Source of the DNA: Desulfosediminicola flagellatus
GTDB lineage: Bacteria; Desulfobacterota; Desulfobulbia; Desulfobulbales; Desulfocapsaceae
NCBI RefSeq assembly: GCF_005116655.2
Contig: NZ_CP050698.1
Coordinates: forward strand, 6,094,501-6,158,500
Length of the DNA: 64,000 nucleotides
Direction of reading: 5' to 3'
Part shown: in pieces, positions 53,947 through 63,430 of the stretch
Layout: each line of letters begins with the position of its first letter
How positions within the stretch are numbered: position 1 is the first letter of the stretch
Made by a program: the position numbers and the translations under genes
Notes under the pieces: model-generated
Database searches by the model: none
What the model saw: only the letters and a program-made list of their open reading frames with translations
Told to the model about the DNA's origin: nothing

Positions 53947-55407
53947 ATGACAAAGATTTTCAGGCCGTTATTCTATGCTATTGCAGGGTTTATTATAGGG
54001 GTTGCTCTGATCTACGCCAATCAGATGAGAAACCGACCTGATCTTGAAATCTGGCATCTGGCAGAATTAGATGAAGAGCTGCATGCAGAGTCAATTGAAC
54101 AACTCGCAAATCTTGATGATTACCGCAAGCAGGAAGTGAAACTCTTCAGTCAGCTTGATTCACTTGTCTATAGTGATAACCTGCGCTCAACAAAAATACA
54201 TTTAAACAGATATCAACGCAAAAGCTGGAGTGACCCTGCCGCCAGAGAAGTTAATTGGAATCAGACCTTCGAGCTACAAGCTCCAGCCCCGGTAGCCGGA
54301 GTCCTGCTTTTGCATGGTCTTTCCGATTCACCATACAGCCTTCACTCGCTTGCTGAGAGCTTACATGCAGGTAATGCTTGGGTTGTCGGTTTGCGCCTCC
54401 CGGGACACGGTACGGCCCCAAGTGGCCTGACAGATATTACATGGCAGGATTTTGCTGCAGCGGTGCGGTTGGCCATGCGGCACCTGGCTGAGAAGACTGG
54501 GCCGAACGTGCCGCTCTATATTATTGGTTATTCAAATGGTGCGGCCTTGGCGCTTGAGTATACGCTCTCGGGAATGCTGGGTGAACAACTACCGCAGCCT
54601 GCCGGTCTTGTTTTTATCTCACCAGCAATTTCGGTATCTAAGGTTGCGGCCCTAGCCCGATTGAATCTTCTGGTGTCGTTGCTACCTGGTCTTGAAAAAC
54701 TCGGCTGGCTTTCTATCGAACCGGAAATCGATCCATACAAGTACGGCTCTTTTGCAGTTAACGCCGGGCAACAGATATATCTCTTAACAGGCAGAGTCGC
54801 GACCATGATGGATACGTTGATTGGCGCAGGAGGATTGAAAAATTTACCTCCTGTACTCGCCTTTCAATCAGCTGTTGATGCAACGATACCACCCCAGGCA
54901 ATTATCGATAAGTTTATGGATCGGCTCAGCCCAAAAAATCACCATATGGTACTATTTGATGTGAATCGGCTGGCTGCGGATATGGCTCTGTTTAGAACAG
55001 ACCCCAAGCCTGCTCTTGATTCCCTGTTTGAAAAACCGCTTCCCTTTGCCGTGTCGATGGTTAGCAACCAGCAGAAGAGTACTGGTGCTGAAATCGAAGT
55101 GAAGTATAAGAATGCAGGGGAACTTGAGGTACAGACAACAACTCCCGGGCTCGCCTGGCCTGCCGGTGTGTATTCCCTTTCACACGTTGCTCTTCCGTTT
55201 GCTAAAAACGACCCTGTTTATGGTGTGAAACAGCCTGGCGATAGTGCCTCGTTTACTCTGGGTTCGTTTGAAGCAAAAGGTGAGAAGGATATTCTTTCGG
55301 TTCCTATGTCGACACTTATCCGTCTGCGTTACAATCCGTTTTACGATATTCTGGAACAGATGACGATGGAGAGAATTCTGGCGCCAACCACGGCCGGGAA
55401 CGAGTAA
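53947..55407 (+). CDS. Membrane-anchored alpha/beta hydrolase
   Basis: A 486-residue protein with one N-terminal TM helix (about 8-25), then an alpha/beta hydrolase domain (about 110-340): oxyanion loop LLLHGLSDSPYS, LRLPGHGTAP, and nucleophile elbow GYSNGA. A candidate Asp lies in FQSAVDATIP, and a His follows in NHHMVLF. The last 130 residues form an extra beta-rich domain unlike common esterases. Most of the protein should face the periplasm. GGAAG precedes the ATG. The substrate may be lipid or ester; a second lipase-like gene converges on it. Confidence 0.8.
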   Translation: MTKIFRPLFYAIAGFIIGVALIYANQMRNRPDLEIWHLAELDEELHAESIEQLANLDDYRKQEVKLFSQLDSLVYSDNLRSTKIHLNRYQRKSWSDPAAREVNWNQTFELQAPAPVAGVLLLHGLSDSPYSLHSLAESLHAGNAWVVGLRLPGHGTAPSGLTDITWQDFAAAVRLAMRHLAEKTGPNVPLYIIGYSNGAALALEYTLSGMLGEQLPQPAGLVFISPAISVSKVAALARLNLLVSLLPGLEKLGWLSIEPEIDPYKYGSFAVNAGQQIYLLTGRVATMMDTLIGAGGLKNLPPVLAFQSAVDATIPPQAIIDKFMDRLSPKNHHMVLFDVNRLAADMALFRTDPKPALDSLFEKPLPFAVSMVSNQQKSTGAEIEVKYKNAGELEVQTTTPGLAWPAGVYSLSHVALPFAKNDPVYGVKQPGDSASFTLGSFEAKGEKDILSVPMSTLIRLRYNPFYDILEQMTMERILAPTTAGNE

Positions 55408-55457
55408 GATAAAAGAACACCTTGAAGTTGGTTCTGTCTGAAAACTAAAGATATAAC

Positions 55458-56234
55458 CTATTTTAAATTCGAATCCGGATGGTTAAATTTTTCGTGCTCT
55501 AGAAAATAGAGCGTTTGTCGAATGACCTCATCGTCATCCATGATAAATGTGTGGCTTACAGGTAGAACCATAAAATCCGTCATCCCTTCAAGTCGGGCGC
55601 TCTCCACTGAGACTTTTCCATCATTAGGGCCCGGTATCATGTTAGCCATCCAGAGGTCATAGACGGCAGGGTCATCACCGGTGATAATACCTAAGGGAAA
55701 TGTCGCTGGCCCCAACTGTCTGGGCAGACTATTGGGCCCGGTTCCTAACTGTTGCCCGGCTGGCCCATTCTGCCATTCAAAGAAAAAATATTCATGTATG
55801 TTATCTACCACTTCACTTCCCTTGTTGGGAGGACTCAACATCACTACCCGCCCCAACTCTGGAATACTCTTTTGGGAGAGATAGTAACGAAGCAGTATTC
55901 CTCCCATTGAGTGGGTGACAAAATTGATTCTTTCTGCACCCTGCTCCCGGCACTTCCGGATCCCTTCGGGAATCGCTGTCATGGCAAGACTTTCTACTGT
56001 TTCACTCCGTGATGGGTAATCGATATTCGCAACACTATAGTTTTTTTCATATACGGCTTCAGTGATATCATCCATAGACCATGATGAGCGAGCTAAACCA
56101 TGCAGAAACACAACGCACTCAATTGAGCCTGGTCCATTTTGGCTGTTCGCCGAAAGTGGAGTGGTACATGAAATAGTAGTGAGAGCGCTGAATATTGAAA
56201 GAACAATGAGGCAGGAAGTCCGAAATTGAGACAT
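55458..56234 (-). CDS. Lipase/esterase-like exported alpha/beta hydrolase
   Basis: About 258 residues. The signal peptide ends in TTISC-TTP, which could be a lipoprotein lipobox although Thr at -3 is unusual. The hydrolase core has VVFLHGLARSSWSM, the nucleophile elbow THSMGG, LSPPNKGSE, and a C-terminal His in LPVSHTFIM, as in triacylglycerol lipase and PGAP1-like esterases. I start at the ATG 56234, with AGGTGAG seven bases upstream; an in-frame GTG at 56246 is less likely. It converges on the anchored hydrolase gene with a 50-base gap. Confidence 0.82.
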   Translation of the reverse strand: MSQFRTSCLIVLSIFSALTTISCTTPLSANSQNGPGSIECVVFLHGLARSSWSMDDITEAVYEKNYSVANIDYPSRSETVESLAMTAIPEGIRKCREQGAERINFVTHSMGGILLRYYLSQKSIPELGRVVMLSPPNKGSEVVDNIHEYFFFEWQNGPAGQQLGTGPNSLPRQLGPATFPLGIITGDDPAVYDLWMANMIPGPNDGKVSVESARLEGMTDFMVLPVSHTFIMDDDEVIRQTLYFLEHEKFNHPDSNLK

Positions 56235-56572
56235 GAGAGATCTCACCTAATGTATGTTGAACGTAGAATTGACGAAATGTGATTATATGCGAACGTCACG
56301 TACTCTTAGCGTGTGACGAAACTTTCTGCTTAGCGTTGCACCGTGCTTTTGAGTTGATCGGCAATATATTTATTGTGTTGAAGATTAACGGAAAGTTCCG
56401 GTTGTGTATACATAGTATACGAAGAAAGACTGACTATTGCTGACTATTGCTGACTATTGGTGAGGGTGTGGGCGGGTTCTATGTATCTACCTTGTTCAGC
56501 ACACAACTGACCTCGCAACGAATAATATTCTGTCGTTGTAATACCATCTGGTTAACAGGAAAATGCTACCTA
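56235..56572. other. Intergenic region with palindrome and tandem decamers
   Basis: About 340 bases without a gene. GTATAC-ATA-GTATAC (56406-56420) is a perfect palindrome. Three head-to-tail copies of TGACTATTG[C/G] occupy 56431-56460. A 22-base sequence at 56529-56550 recurs at 60853-60874 (described separately). Confidence 0.6.
56529..56550 (+). repeat. Direct repeat, left copy (flanks the hybrid sensor kinase)
   Basis: These 22 bases match 60853-60874 at 21 positions in the same orientation, including the run GTTGTAATACCATCTG. The two copies bracket about 4.3 kb holding the sensor kinase gene and a stretch without genes. Confidence 0.6.
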
Positions 56573-59500
56573 TTAACTTTTCAAAGCCTCCTGAACTTTC
56601 AGGGCAAGCGTTTCTTTTGAAAAGGGTTTCGGCATGAAATGTACACCCTCATCGAGGACGCCACGATGAGCAATCACATTAGCTGTATAGCCTGACATAT
56701 ACAGTACCTTTATGTTGTCGTGTATTGTTGCTAGTGTTTTAGCCAGATCCCGTCCATTCATGCGAGGCATAATCACATCTGTAACAAGAAGATGGATTTT
56801 ACCCTGATATTCCCGGGCGATATCCAGGGCTTTTTCCGGGGTCTCCTTGGCTATTACATGATACCCCAGCCCCTTTAACATCTTTTCCCCAAGCTTGAGA
56901 ATAGCAATTTCATCTTCAACAAGCAGGATCGTCTCGCCATTGCCTTGAGGCATTGACTGGGGGACAGGGAAACCCTCTGCTATCGTACCTTTTAGAGCAC
57001 GAGGCAGGTAGATCTTGATTGTTGTACCTTTATCCACCTCACTGTAGACATTAATGAATCCCTCATTCTGCTTGACGATGCCGTACACCATAGACAAGCC
57101 GAGGCCGGTGCCTTCTCCTACGCTTTTTGTGGTATAAAACGGTTCAAAAATATTTGCCAGGGTTTCCTTATCCATCCCGCAACCATCATCACTCACTCCC
57201 AGCATTACATATTTCCCTGGAGTAAAGCCAACGTGGTTTCGGCAATACTCTTCATCAAAAACCGCATTACCTGTTTCAATGGTTATTTTCCCTACACCTT
57301 TGATAGCGTCTCGCGCATTGACGCACAAATTAGCGAGGATCTGGTCCAGTTGACCCGGGTCTATTCGAATTATCCATAAATCAGGTTTTGGCAGCCAGGC
57401 AAGATCGATATCCTCACCGATCAGACGGCGTAGCATTTTTAAAAGTCCTTCGACTGTACTATTAAGGTCGAGCAGATCAGGTGAAATGGTTTGTTTCCTG
57501 GCAAAAGCCAGCAATTGCCTGGTGATATCTGCAGCTCTTCCGGCCGCCGCCATAACCTCGTTAAGATCCGCAACCACAGGGTTTTCGGCTTCAACCTGCT
57601 CAAGTGCAAGTTCGGTAAAACCCATTATTACATTGAGCATATTGTTAAAATCATGCGCCACACCACCTGCCAATCTGCCAATCGACTCTAATTTCTGTGA
57701 CTGAACCAGCTGTTTTTCAAGATGCTCACGGTTTGCTTCTCCTTCAATACCTGCTTGCTGGAGGCCAATTACATGAAGTGCATAGGCAAGGTCTCCCGCC
57801 AGTTCTAAAAACAACAATCTTTCTTCCGCATCGACTTGCAGTCCTTCAGCGAGGGCGACGACCAGATACCCATAAAAAGTTCCTTCAAAGCCAAGTCTTG
57901 TGCGTAATATTGCTCTGTCTCTATCCTCATCTATAGCTTCGCAAATATTACAGACGTTTTTTCCTTCCTGATTGATAAAAGATTCATCTTCCAGGCTATT
58001 TCCCCGGCAACATAGAGGCAGCACGTTCTGCTCTATGGCGCTCTGTAATGTCTGAGAGTTTTCTGCTATACCGGCGGCGCCCCATTTTGAGGGTTTATCT
58101 TCTTCATCAGTTAATACAATAATGGCACAGTCATATCCTCGATTATCAACCAGAATGTGACTGCAGGCCTGTATAAGTTTTTCAGTATCATTTTCACGAA
58201 TTATGAGTTGGTTGATATCCCGTATAGTTCTCAGGACCTGATTCAGGTGGGCGATTCTGTTTTCGTTGCGCTTTTGTTCGGTGATATCCTGAAAAGAACC
58301 GCGAATCTGAGCAACTTCATCATCGATAACATATGGAACGCCGATAGTACGAACCCATTTCTGTACACCTTTAGCTGTTGTCAATTGCAGCTCAAGATCG
58401 TAAGGTTTCTTCTCTGATATCGCTTCATTAATAGCTTTTTCGATTTTCGTCCGATCCTCACCGTGGTAAAAGCTCAAGCCCAGGTTCATATCAGCTTTTT
58501 CTGCTGGGTCCAGATCATGGATTGCTGCCACTTCGTCAGTCCAGGAACCTAGACCGGTGCGGGTATCAAACTCCCAGCCACCAATTTTTGCGATTTCACC
58601 CATCTGCCGCAACAGATTAGCCAGATAGCGCCTCTGCTCAGTTGCTTTCTTTCGTTCGGTTATGTCACGGGCAACCCCTTGAATACATAGAGGCTTCCCT
58701 AGCTGATCATGAACAACTCTACCGTGAATTTCAAGAGGGACCATCTCCCCATTTTTTTTCAACCAGTCAGTTTCGAAGAGAAGACTTTCGGATTCATCTT
58801 TTTGGGCCAGCTTAGTCGTGAGGAACTTTTTCATATCATGAAATACTTCTTCACTACAGTGATCGGCCAAACTGCTGCCAAGCCACTCATCTTCACGAAA
58901 GCCTGTTACTTTGAATATGGCTTTATTGACAAAGGTGAACGTGAGATCAAGATTCAATGTCCAGATTATGTCGAGAGCGTTATCAGCCAGAAAGCGATAT
59001 TGTGCTTCACTATCCTGCAACCTTTTCTGGACTTCACGCTCCTCTGTCTGGTCACGGAAAACTAATACAACTCCGGTGATATTGCCTATATCGTCCCGTA
59101 TAGGTGCACCACTGTCGGCGATTGCTCTTTCCGTGCCGTCTTTTGCAATAAGGAGAGTGTGATTTGCCAGGCCTACTATACTGTTTTCAGACAGGACTTT
59201 TTCAATCATGTTTTCACAGGGAATGCGGCTTGTTTCATTTATAATGTTAAAAATCCCTGTGATATCTGCCCCCAGAGCATCAGATTCCCTCCAGCCTGTA
59301 AGTTCCTCCGCGACCTGATTAATCATGGTAAGTTTGCCGGAAGTATCAGTGACGATAACAGCATCACCGATGGAATGTATTGTGACTTGAAGCTTTTCCT
59401 TTTCTTCTGCTGCCGATCTTTCCAGTCTTCGGGTTCTATTAACAGTAAAAAAGGCAATGTAGAGTGAGAGGCAGACCCACAATCCAAGAAATATTGTGGA

Positions 59501-60076
59501 CCACCATCTCATTTCTTGGTCTACACTTTCTATGTTCTCTAGAAAACCAGTGGCCTTATTTCTGGCATACTCTGCCAATTCTACCATTTTAATTTCAAGT
59601 TTTTCTACATGGGCAGCTCCTTCTTGCCTGGTTATTCGGGCAGACTGTTGACGGTCACCTTTTTGAATGGTGGCAATAACGCTTTCCCGAATAGGGGCCC
59701 ATTGCTTAAAGAGTAGAAGAGCCTCGGCCACTAATTGCTTTCCCTTCTCACCCAATATCTTTTCATCAATAATGTCCAATTGCTCAAAAGTATTCTGCTC
59801 AAGACTTTTCACTTCTGCAATTGCTGTATCAATGATGCCCGGGTCAGTAAAAAGCACCACATCTTTCATGTTGCGGTGCATCTTGATTATATTGGTGTGT
59901 ACTTTGAGCGAGGCATTGGAAACAACAAGTGGATGGTCATAAATCGTTCTGGTCAGCTTTACCAGATTACTGGCTCCATGAACAGAAAATGTAATTTGAA
60001 CCACATAAAGCACCAACAGTGTTGCAAAAGCGTAAATAATTAAACGGGTAATACTCGTTTTTTTTGGCATTTCCAT
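56573..60076 (-). CDS. Large hybrid sensor histidine kinase (4HB-PAS-PAS-PAS-GAF-HisKA-HATPase-REC)
   Basis: A 1167-residue protein: TM helix about 8-28, a periplasmic four-helix-bundle sensor about 30-185, TM helix about 190-210, three PAS domains (about 225-345, 355-475, 485-610), a GAF-like domain about 630-790 containing a C-x2-C pair (CNIC), a HisKA phosphoacceptor in VAHDFNNML, HATPase with N and G boxes (NARDAI, DDGCGMD, GTGLGLSM) and a C-terminal receiver with LLVTDVIMPRMNGRD. HDFNN-type kinases usually pass phosphate to their own or a separate receiver. No response regulator is adjacent. The GAF cysteines (also CC in LPLCCRG) could bind a metal or haem. Confidence 0.9.
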   Translation of the reverse strand: MEMPKKTSITRLIIYAFATLLVLYVVQITFSVHGASNLVKLTRTIYDHPLVVSNASLKVHTNIIKMHRNMKDVVLFTDPGIIDTAIAEVKSLEQNTFEQLDIIDEKILGEKGKQLVAEALLLFKQWAPIRESVIATIQKGDRQQSARITRQEGAAHVEKLEIKMVELAEYARNKATGFLENIESVDQEMRWWSTIFLGLWVCLSLYIAFFTVNRTRRLERSAAEEKEKLQVTIHSIGDAVIVTDTSGKLTMINQVAEELTGWRESDALGADITGIFNIINETSRIPCENMIEKVLSENSIVGLANHTLLIAKDGTERAIADSGAPIRDDIGNITGVVLVFRDQTEEREVQKRLQDSEAQYRFLADNALDIIWTLNLDLTFTFVNKAIFKVTGFREDEWLGSSLADHCSEEVFHDMKKFLTTKLAQKDESESLLFETDWLKKNGEMVPLEIHGRVVHDQLGKPLCIQGVARDITERKKATEQRRYLANLLRQMGEIAKIGGWEFDTRTGLGSWTDEVAAIHDLDPAEKADMNLGLSFYHGEDRTKIEKAINEAISEKKPYDLELQLTTAKGVQKWVRTIGVPYVIDDEVAQIRGSFQDITEQKRNENRIAHLNQVLRTIRDINQLIIRENDTEKLIQACSHILVDNRGYDCAIIVLTDEEDKPSKWGAAGIAENSQTLQSAIEQNVLPLCCRGNSLEDESFINQEGKNVCNICEAIDEDRDRAILRTRLGFEGTFYGYLVVALAEGLQVDAEERLLFLELAGDLAYALHVIGLQQAGIEGEANREHLEKQLVQSQKLESIGRLAGGVAHDFNNMLNVIMGFTELALEQVEAENPVVADLNEVMAAAGRAADITRQLLAFARKQTISPDLLDLNSTVEGLLKMLRRLIGEDIDLAWLPKPDLWIIRIDPGQLDQILANLCVNARDAIKGVGKITIETGNAVFDEEYCRNHVGFTPGKYVMLGVSDDGCGMDKETLANIFEPFYTTKSVGEGTGLGLSMVYGIVKQNEGFINVYSEVDKGTTIKIYLPRALKGTIAEGFPVPQSMPQGNGETILLVEDEIAILKLGEKMLKGLGYHVIAKETPEKALDIAREYQGKIHLLVTDVIMPRMNGRDLAKTLATIHDNIKVLYMSGYTANVIAHRGVLDEGVHFMPKPFSKETLALKVQEALKS

Positions 60077-61004
60077 AAAATATTCCAGTGAGGATTTACT
60101 GGGTTATGTCGTTTTGAATCGAGCAGAAATTACGTGCTTGAGCATGTAGCAGTCATTACTTCAGCTTTTCTCGACAAGGTATCACAGAATACAGATAAAA
60201 CTGATAGCACAATAAACGTGTAAAAGGGGTACGTCCCTAAGTTAGCTGGGTTAAATGGCAACAACATTGGAGAAAACCCGAATGCGGAGGTTGTCTCCGA
60301 GAGAAAGCAGCATGAGTCAAATGACGTGTGGAATACATTGGCACCATCCACATTCTAGGGTATCGATAATTTGATTGCAATCTTTTTGAGATTAGTAATT
60401 ACTCATTTTATATTGGTTTTATTGTTTTTTTTACGAAATATGACATGGACCTTACTCCAAACCAGGCATATTGGGACACGAATAAACTCTATTTCACTTG
60501 CGCCTCGCAGTGCACTAAAATTGAGGAACAATTTTACGACTTTTAACAATTTACAAAGCTCTTTTCTGGTTTTAAAAGGATGCTCATTTTTTACAAATTG
60601 TGTCGATAACTCTTCTTTAATCCTATCTGTGCTAAAACTTGTGACTGTTCTGCAAAATGGCCCTGGAACGGTTATCAGGCAACTGTTACGCTTTTGCCAG
60701 CGATGCAGGGTACATCTTTTGGGTTTGCAGATAAGCTGAAAATTGAAGTTGTGCATAGAACGTATGTGGAGAGAGCCTGACTTGGCAGTTGCGTCTGGAT
60801 TCTGTTTGCCTACCGGGTTCAACACTCAAAGTGATCTTGTAACTTGTAATTATCTGTTGTTGTAATACCATCTGAGTAGCAGTCCTCCTAGATCGATGCA
60901 GTAATTGAACGCCATCGTATTTTTCAGATAACTCTTTTTAAATACACGTTAATTCGGTGCCATGGTATGGTTGCTCATAAGATCCAACATTCAGCCAGGA
61001 GGCT
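60077..61004. other. Long region without a recognised gene
   Basis: About 930 bases. Open frames of 122-140 codons exist on both strands (60371-60739 plus, 60403-60825 minus), but they overlap each other, lack ribosome binding sites and read like non-coding sequence (high Phe, Leu, Ser, Arg, Cys). The region may hold a decayed gene; I cannot name one. The right copy of the direct repeat is at 60853-60874. Confidence 0.45.
60853..60874 (+). repeat. Direct repeat, right copy (flanks the hybrid sensor kinase)
   Basis: Matches 56529-56550 at 21 of 22 positions, same orientation. Both copies lie in intergenic DNA. Confidence 0.6.
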
Positions 61005-61013
61005 ATGAGAGAT

Positions 61014-61973
61014 ATGTACTACGACATCATCGGGGATATTCACGGGCACGCGGATAAACTTGAAGATCTGCTGCTTGAGCTAGGGTACGCAATGACTAAT
61101 GGCGTCTATCGGCATAATGATCGAAAAGCTGTATATGTCGGGGATTTTATAGATAGAGGCACCCAGAATCGAAGAGTTATAGAAATCGTGCGGAATATGG
61201 TAACAACCAGGAATGCTTACGCTGTGATGGGCAATCATGAGTATAATGCCATCTGCTACCATACCCCGAAATCAGGCATCGATTGGCTGCGTCCCCACAC
61301 CAAAAATAAATTCAAGCAACATGAGAGTTTTCTGGCAGAGTACCCAATAGGATATCCTGATACTCAGGATGTTATCGAATGGTTTAAAACCCTGCCTTTA
61401 TTTATAGACTGTGAAGCACTGCCTTTTCGTGTGATACACGCCTGTTGGGATCAGCGGAAGATAGATTATGCCAAAGAACACTATCTGAATCACAACAATG
61501 TGATGAGCGGCAGGAAGCTTGAGCAGTCTGCGATAGAAGATGAGGATCCGTATTCTCTCTTCAATATTATCGAGAGGCTATTAAAAGGTGTTGAAGTAGG
61601 TCTTCCGCAGAAGCCTGAGAAAATAACCTTTCTCGACAAAGACAAGTTTGAGCGCAGTCGGATACGGGCGAAATGGTGGGGCAGTACCAATGCCAGTTAT
61701 CGGGAAATTGCTTTTGGCTATAGTAAGCAGACTCTTGCGTCGTTCCCTGATGACCAGCGACCGGGTAATAGAGAAATCCCATTCTACAGTGAAGATGAAG
61801 TTAAACCCGTTTTCTTTGGCCATTACTGGATGAGAGGTGATCTGGAACTGCAGCAGGAAAACGTATGTTGCGTTGATTACTCGGCTGGAGTTGGTGGTGA
61901 ACTCGTCTGTTACAGTATTGAAAATCCGGGTGAGGGCGGCAGGTTAAATGTCGCCAACTTCACAAGTATATAG
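61014..61973 (+). CDS. Calcineurin-like metallophosphoesterase
   Basis: About 319 residues. The metal-site motifs appear in order: GDIHGH, YVGDFIDRG, MGNHEYNA, a mid-protein His in RVIHACWD and a C-terminal FFGHYWM. This is the PPP-like bis(5'-nucleosyl)-tetraphosphatase/serine phosphatase branch (ApaH/PrpE type), longer than PrpE. It could hydrolyse dinucleoside polyphosphates or RNA-cap-like ends. Two ATGs lie near an AGGAGG: 61005 is only two bases from it and 61014 is eleven bases away. I list the latter; the difference is three residues. Confidence 0.82.
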   Translation: MYYDIIGDIHGHADKLEDLLLELGYAMTNGVYRHNDRKAVYVGDFIDRGTQNRRVIEIVRNMVTTRNAYAVMGNHEYNAICYHTPKSGIDWLRPHTKNKFKQHESFLAEYPIGYPDTQDVIEWFKTLPLFIDCEALPFRVIHACWDQRKIDYAKEHYLNHNNVMSGRKLEQSAIEDEDPYSLFNIIERLLKGVEVGLPQKPEKITFLDKDKFERSRIRAKWWGSTNASYREIAFGYSKQTLASFPDDQRPGNREIPFYSEDEVKPVFFGHYWMRGDLELQQENVCCVDYSAGVGGELVCYSIENPGEGGRLNVANFTSI

Positions 61974-62140
61974 ATTTTGAGGTATGTGATTGTAATCAAA
62001 AACAGTCTGCTACCTTGAAAAGAGTGAAGACCGACTGTGTTTTTTGTAATCACCTGCAGCAACCTGTATTTTTCCTCGCAGCTCATCCCAAACCTGGGGG
62101 CAGATGTCTTTATTGTAGCTGGCCTGAATTTCGGCGTAGA

Positions 62141-62803
62141 TTATTGAAGATCGTGATGAAGGTCGTTTGGGAGGGGCAAACCGGCCTCAAGAATCATTGA
62201 TCGTGCAAGCTTTGTGGCAGCGGTATGAAAGAATTCTGTGTTCAGGCTGTCTTCACCTCTGAGCATTTTTATGGTGTTTTTGGCCATCGAGTAGAGCAGA
62301 ATCTGGCCGTACAACAAATCTGACCAGGCAGCTGCTTCAGCTTCTGTGGCTTCTGGATTGATATGGCGATAAAAGTTTGCCGAGCTCTCTGAATTTGGTC
62401 TGAATAGTATCTCAATCAGAGTGGTCATTGCGCTGGTAGGGCTTGCCAGTTCCCGCAGGAGGATTTTGGCTTCCCATTCAGGTCTGTCTGGTCTGAAATG
62501 ATAGTGAAACGTTCTGAAGACAGTTGTGCGGATTATTTCTGCCTGGCCTTCGGAAGTTTGAGCGAGAACCGGATTTTCGGCGATGACGTCGGCAAATATT
62601 GTCGATTGACTTCTTCTGTGTGCTGACAGGCAGGCTTCGGTGTAGAGTTTTTCTTTACTGCCGAAATGATAATGAATGGCACTGAGTTTTACGCCGGCCA
62701 TATCTGCAATCATTCTGGTGCTGACCCCTTCATAACCGTTGTCTGCAAAGAGTTCACCAGCGCTGCTAATAAGTAGATCTTTTGTGGATGTTGTTTTTTT
62801 CAT
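62141..62803 (-). CDS. TetR-family transcriptional regulator (CecR/YbiH-like C-terminal domain)
   Basis: About 220 residues. The N-terminal TetR helix-turn-helix (about 5-55: LLISSAGELFADNGYEGVST, then MAGVKLSAIHYHFGSKEKLY) is complete. The ligand-binding domain, with TVFRTFHYHFRPDRPEW and LLRELASPTSA, fits the CecR/YbiH branch that often controls efflux genes. A GTG at 62842 could extend the frame by 13 residues; I prefer the ATG at 62803, though neither has a good ribosome binding site. A perfect palindrome about 360 bases upstream may be its operator. Confidence 0.85.
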   Translation of the reverse strand: MKKTTSTKDLLISSAGELFADNGYEGVSTRMIADMAGVKLSAIHYHFGSKEKLYTEACLSAHRRSQSTIFADVIAENPVLAQTSEGQAEIIRTTVFRTFHYHFRPDRPEWEAKILLRELASPTSAMTTLIEILFRPNSESSANFYRHINPEATEAEAAAWSDLLYGQILLYSMAKNTIKMLRGEDSLNTEFFHTAATKLARSMILEAGLPLPNDLHHDLQ

Positions 62804-63430
62804 CTGGGTGTTGTCTTGCTTCTGTTGATTGGGGGGAGACACGAAGTAACTCGCATATTCTGTGAAGAGTAAGTTTTTTTCTTCATCATTGCAGGTGTTT
62901 GGCGAGTTGCTGTGAAGTGTTCAGGCTAAAGTTGAAAAAGGCGAGAGGGAAAGGCTGTGCACCTTTCCCTCTCACAAACGAACCGCTTAATGAGAGAGAG
63001 TAGGGCGTTAGGGAGATAAGCGATCCGTAACTTGTAATTTTGACTGTTTGATTTCACGTTAGCAATTATCTTTTTACGATCGGGCTGTTTGGCCAAGTGA
63101 TCATTTTAGTCAGTTTGTAAAGCTGACAGACAAAACGTGTGGTCGTATGAACAATATATTAGGTCAACTGACCTAAAGTGTCAAGTTGAGATTCAATATC
63201 TTTCTGTTATTTATGCAGGAATTTCATTTTGGTTGAGTACGGTGCTGTATGTAAAGAATATCTGGAATGTTATTGAGACGATATCCGATCTATATAGTGT
63301 AAAAAAACTGCTGCCTGCCTCTATTGGGAATGGTGTGATAAGATGATATTTACAGGGGGAGAAGGATCAAAAACGACATTCTGAGCAGGTGGCAGCAGGA
63401 TGTCTGAGTAAATACGAGGAAAGTAAAGGA
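62804..63430. other. Control region between TetR and spermidine-synthase-like genes
   Basis: About 630 bases between divergent genes. It holds a perfect 12-bp hairpin at 62943-62973 (GAGAGGGAAAGG arms, 7-base loop) and the palindrome at 63159-63176. A short frame at 63137-63346 crosses the palindrome and has no ribosome binding site. Confidence 0.5.
63159..63176. promoter_or_regulatory. Perfect 18-bp palindrome, probable TetR-type operator
   Basis: TTAGGTCA-AC-TGACCTAA has 8-bp arms around two bases, the size and symmetry of TetR-family operators. It overlaps a TATATT (63155-63160) that could be a -10 element. It lies about 255 bases before the spermidine-synthase-like gene and 360 bases before the TetR gene, so it could control either. 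Confidence 0.6.

Noticed and set aside
56431..56460. Tandem decamers considered as a CRISPR array
   Set aside because: The repeats are 10 bases long, directly adjacent and have no spacers; no cas genes are present.
60371..60825. Overlapping 122- and 140-codon frames on opposite strands
   Set aside because: Neither has a ribosome binding site, and their composition reads as non-coding or mirrored sequence; no transposase or other motif is recognisable.
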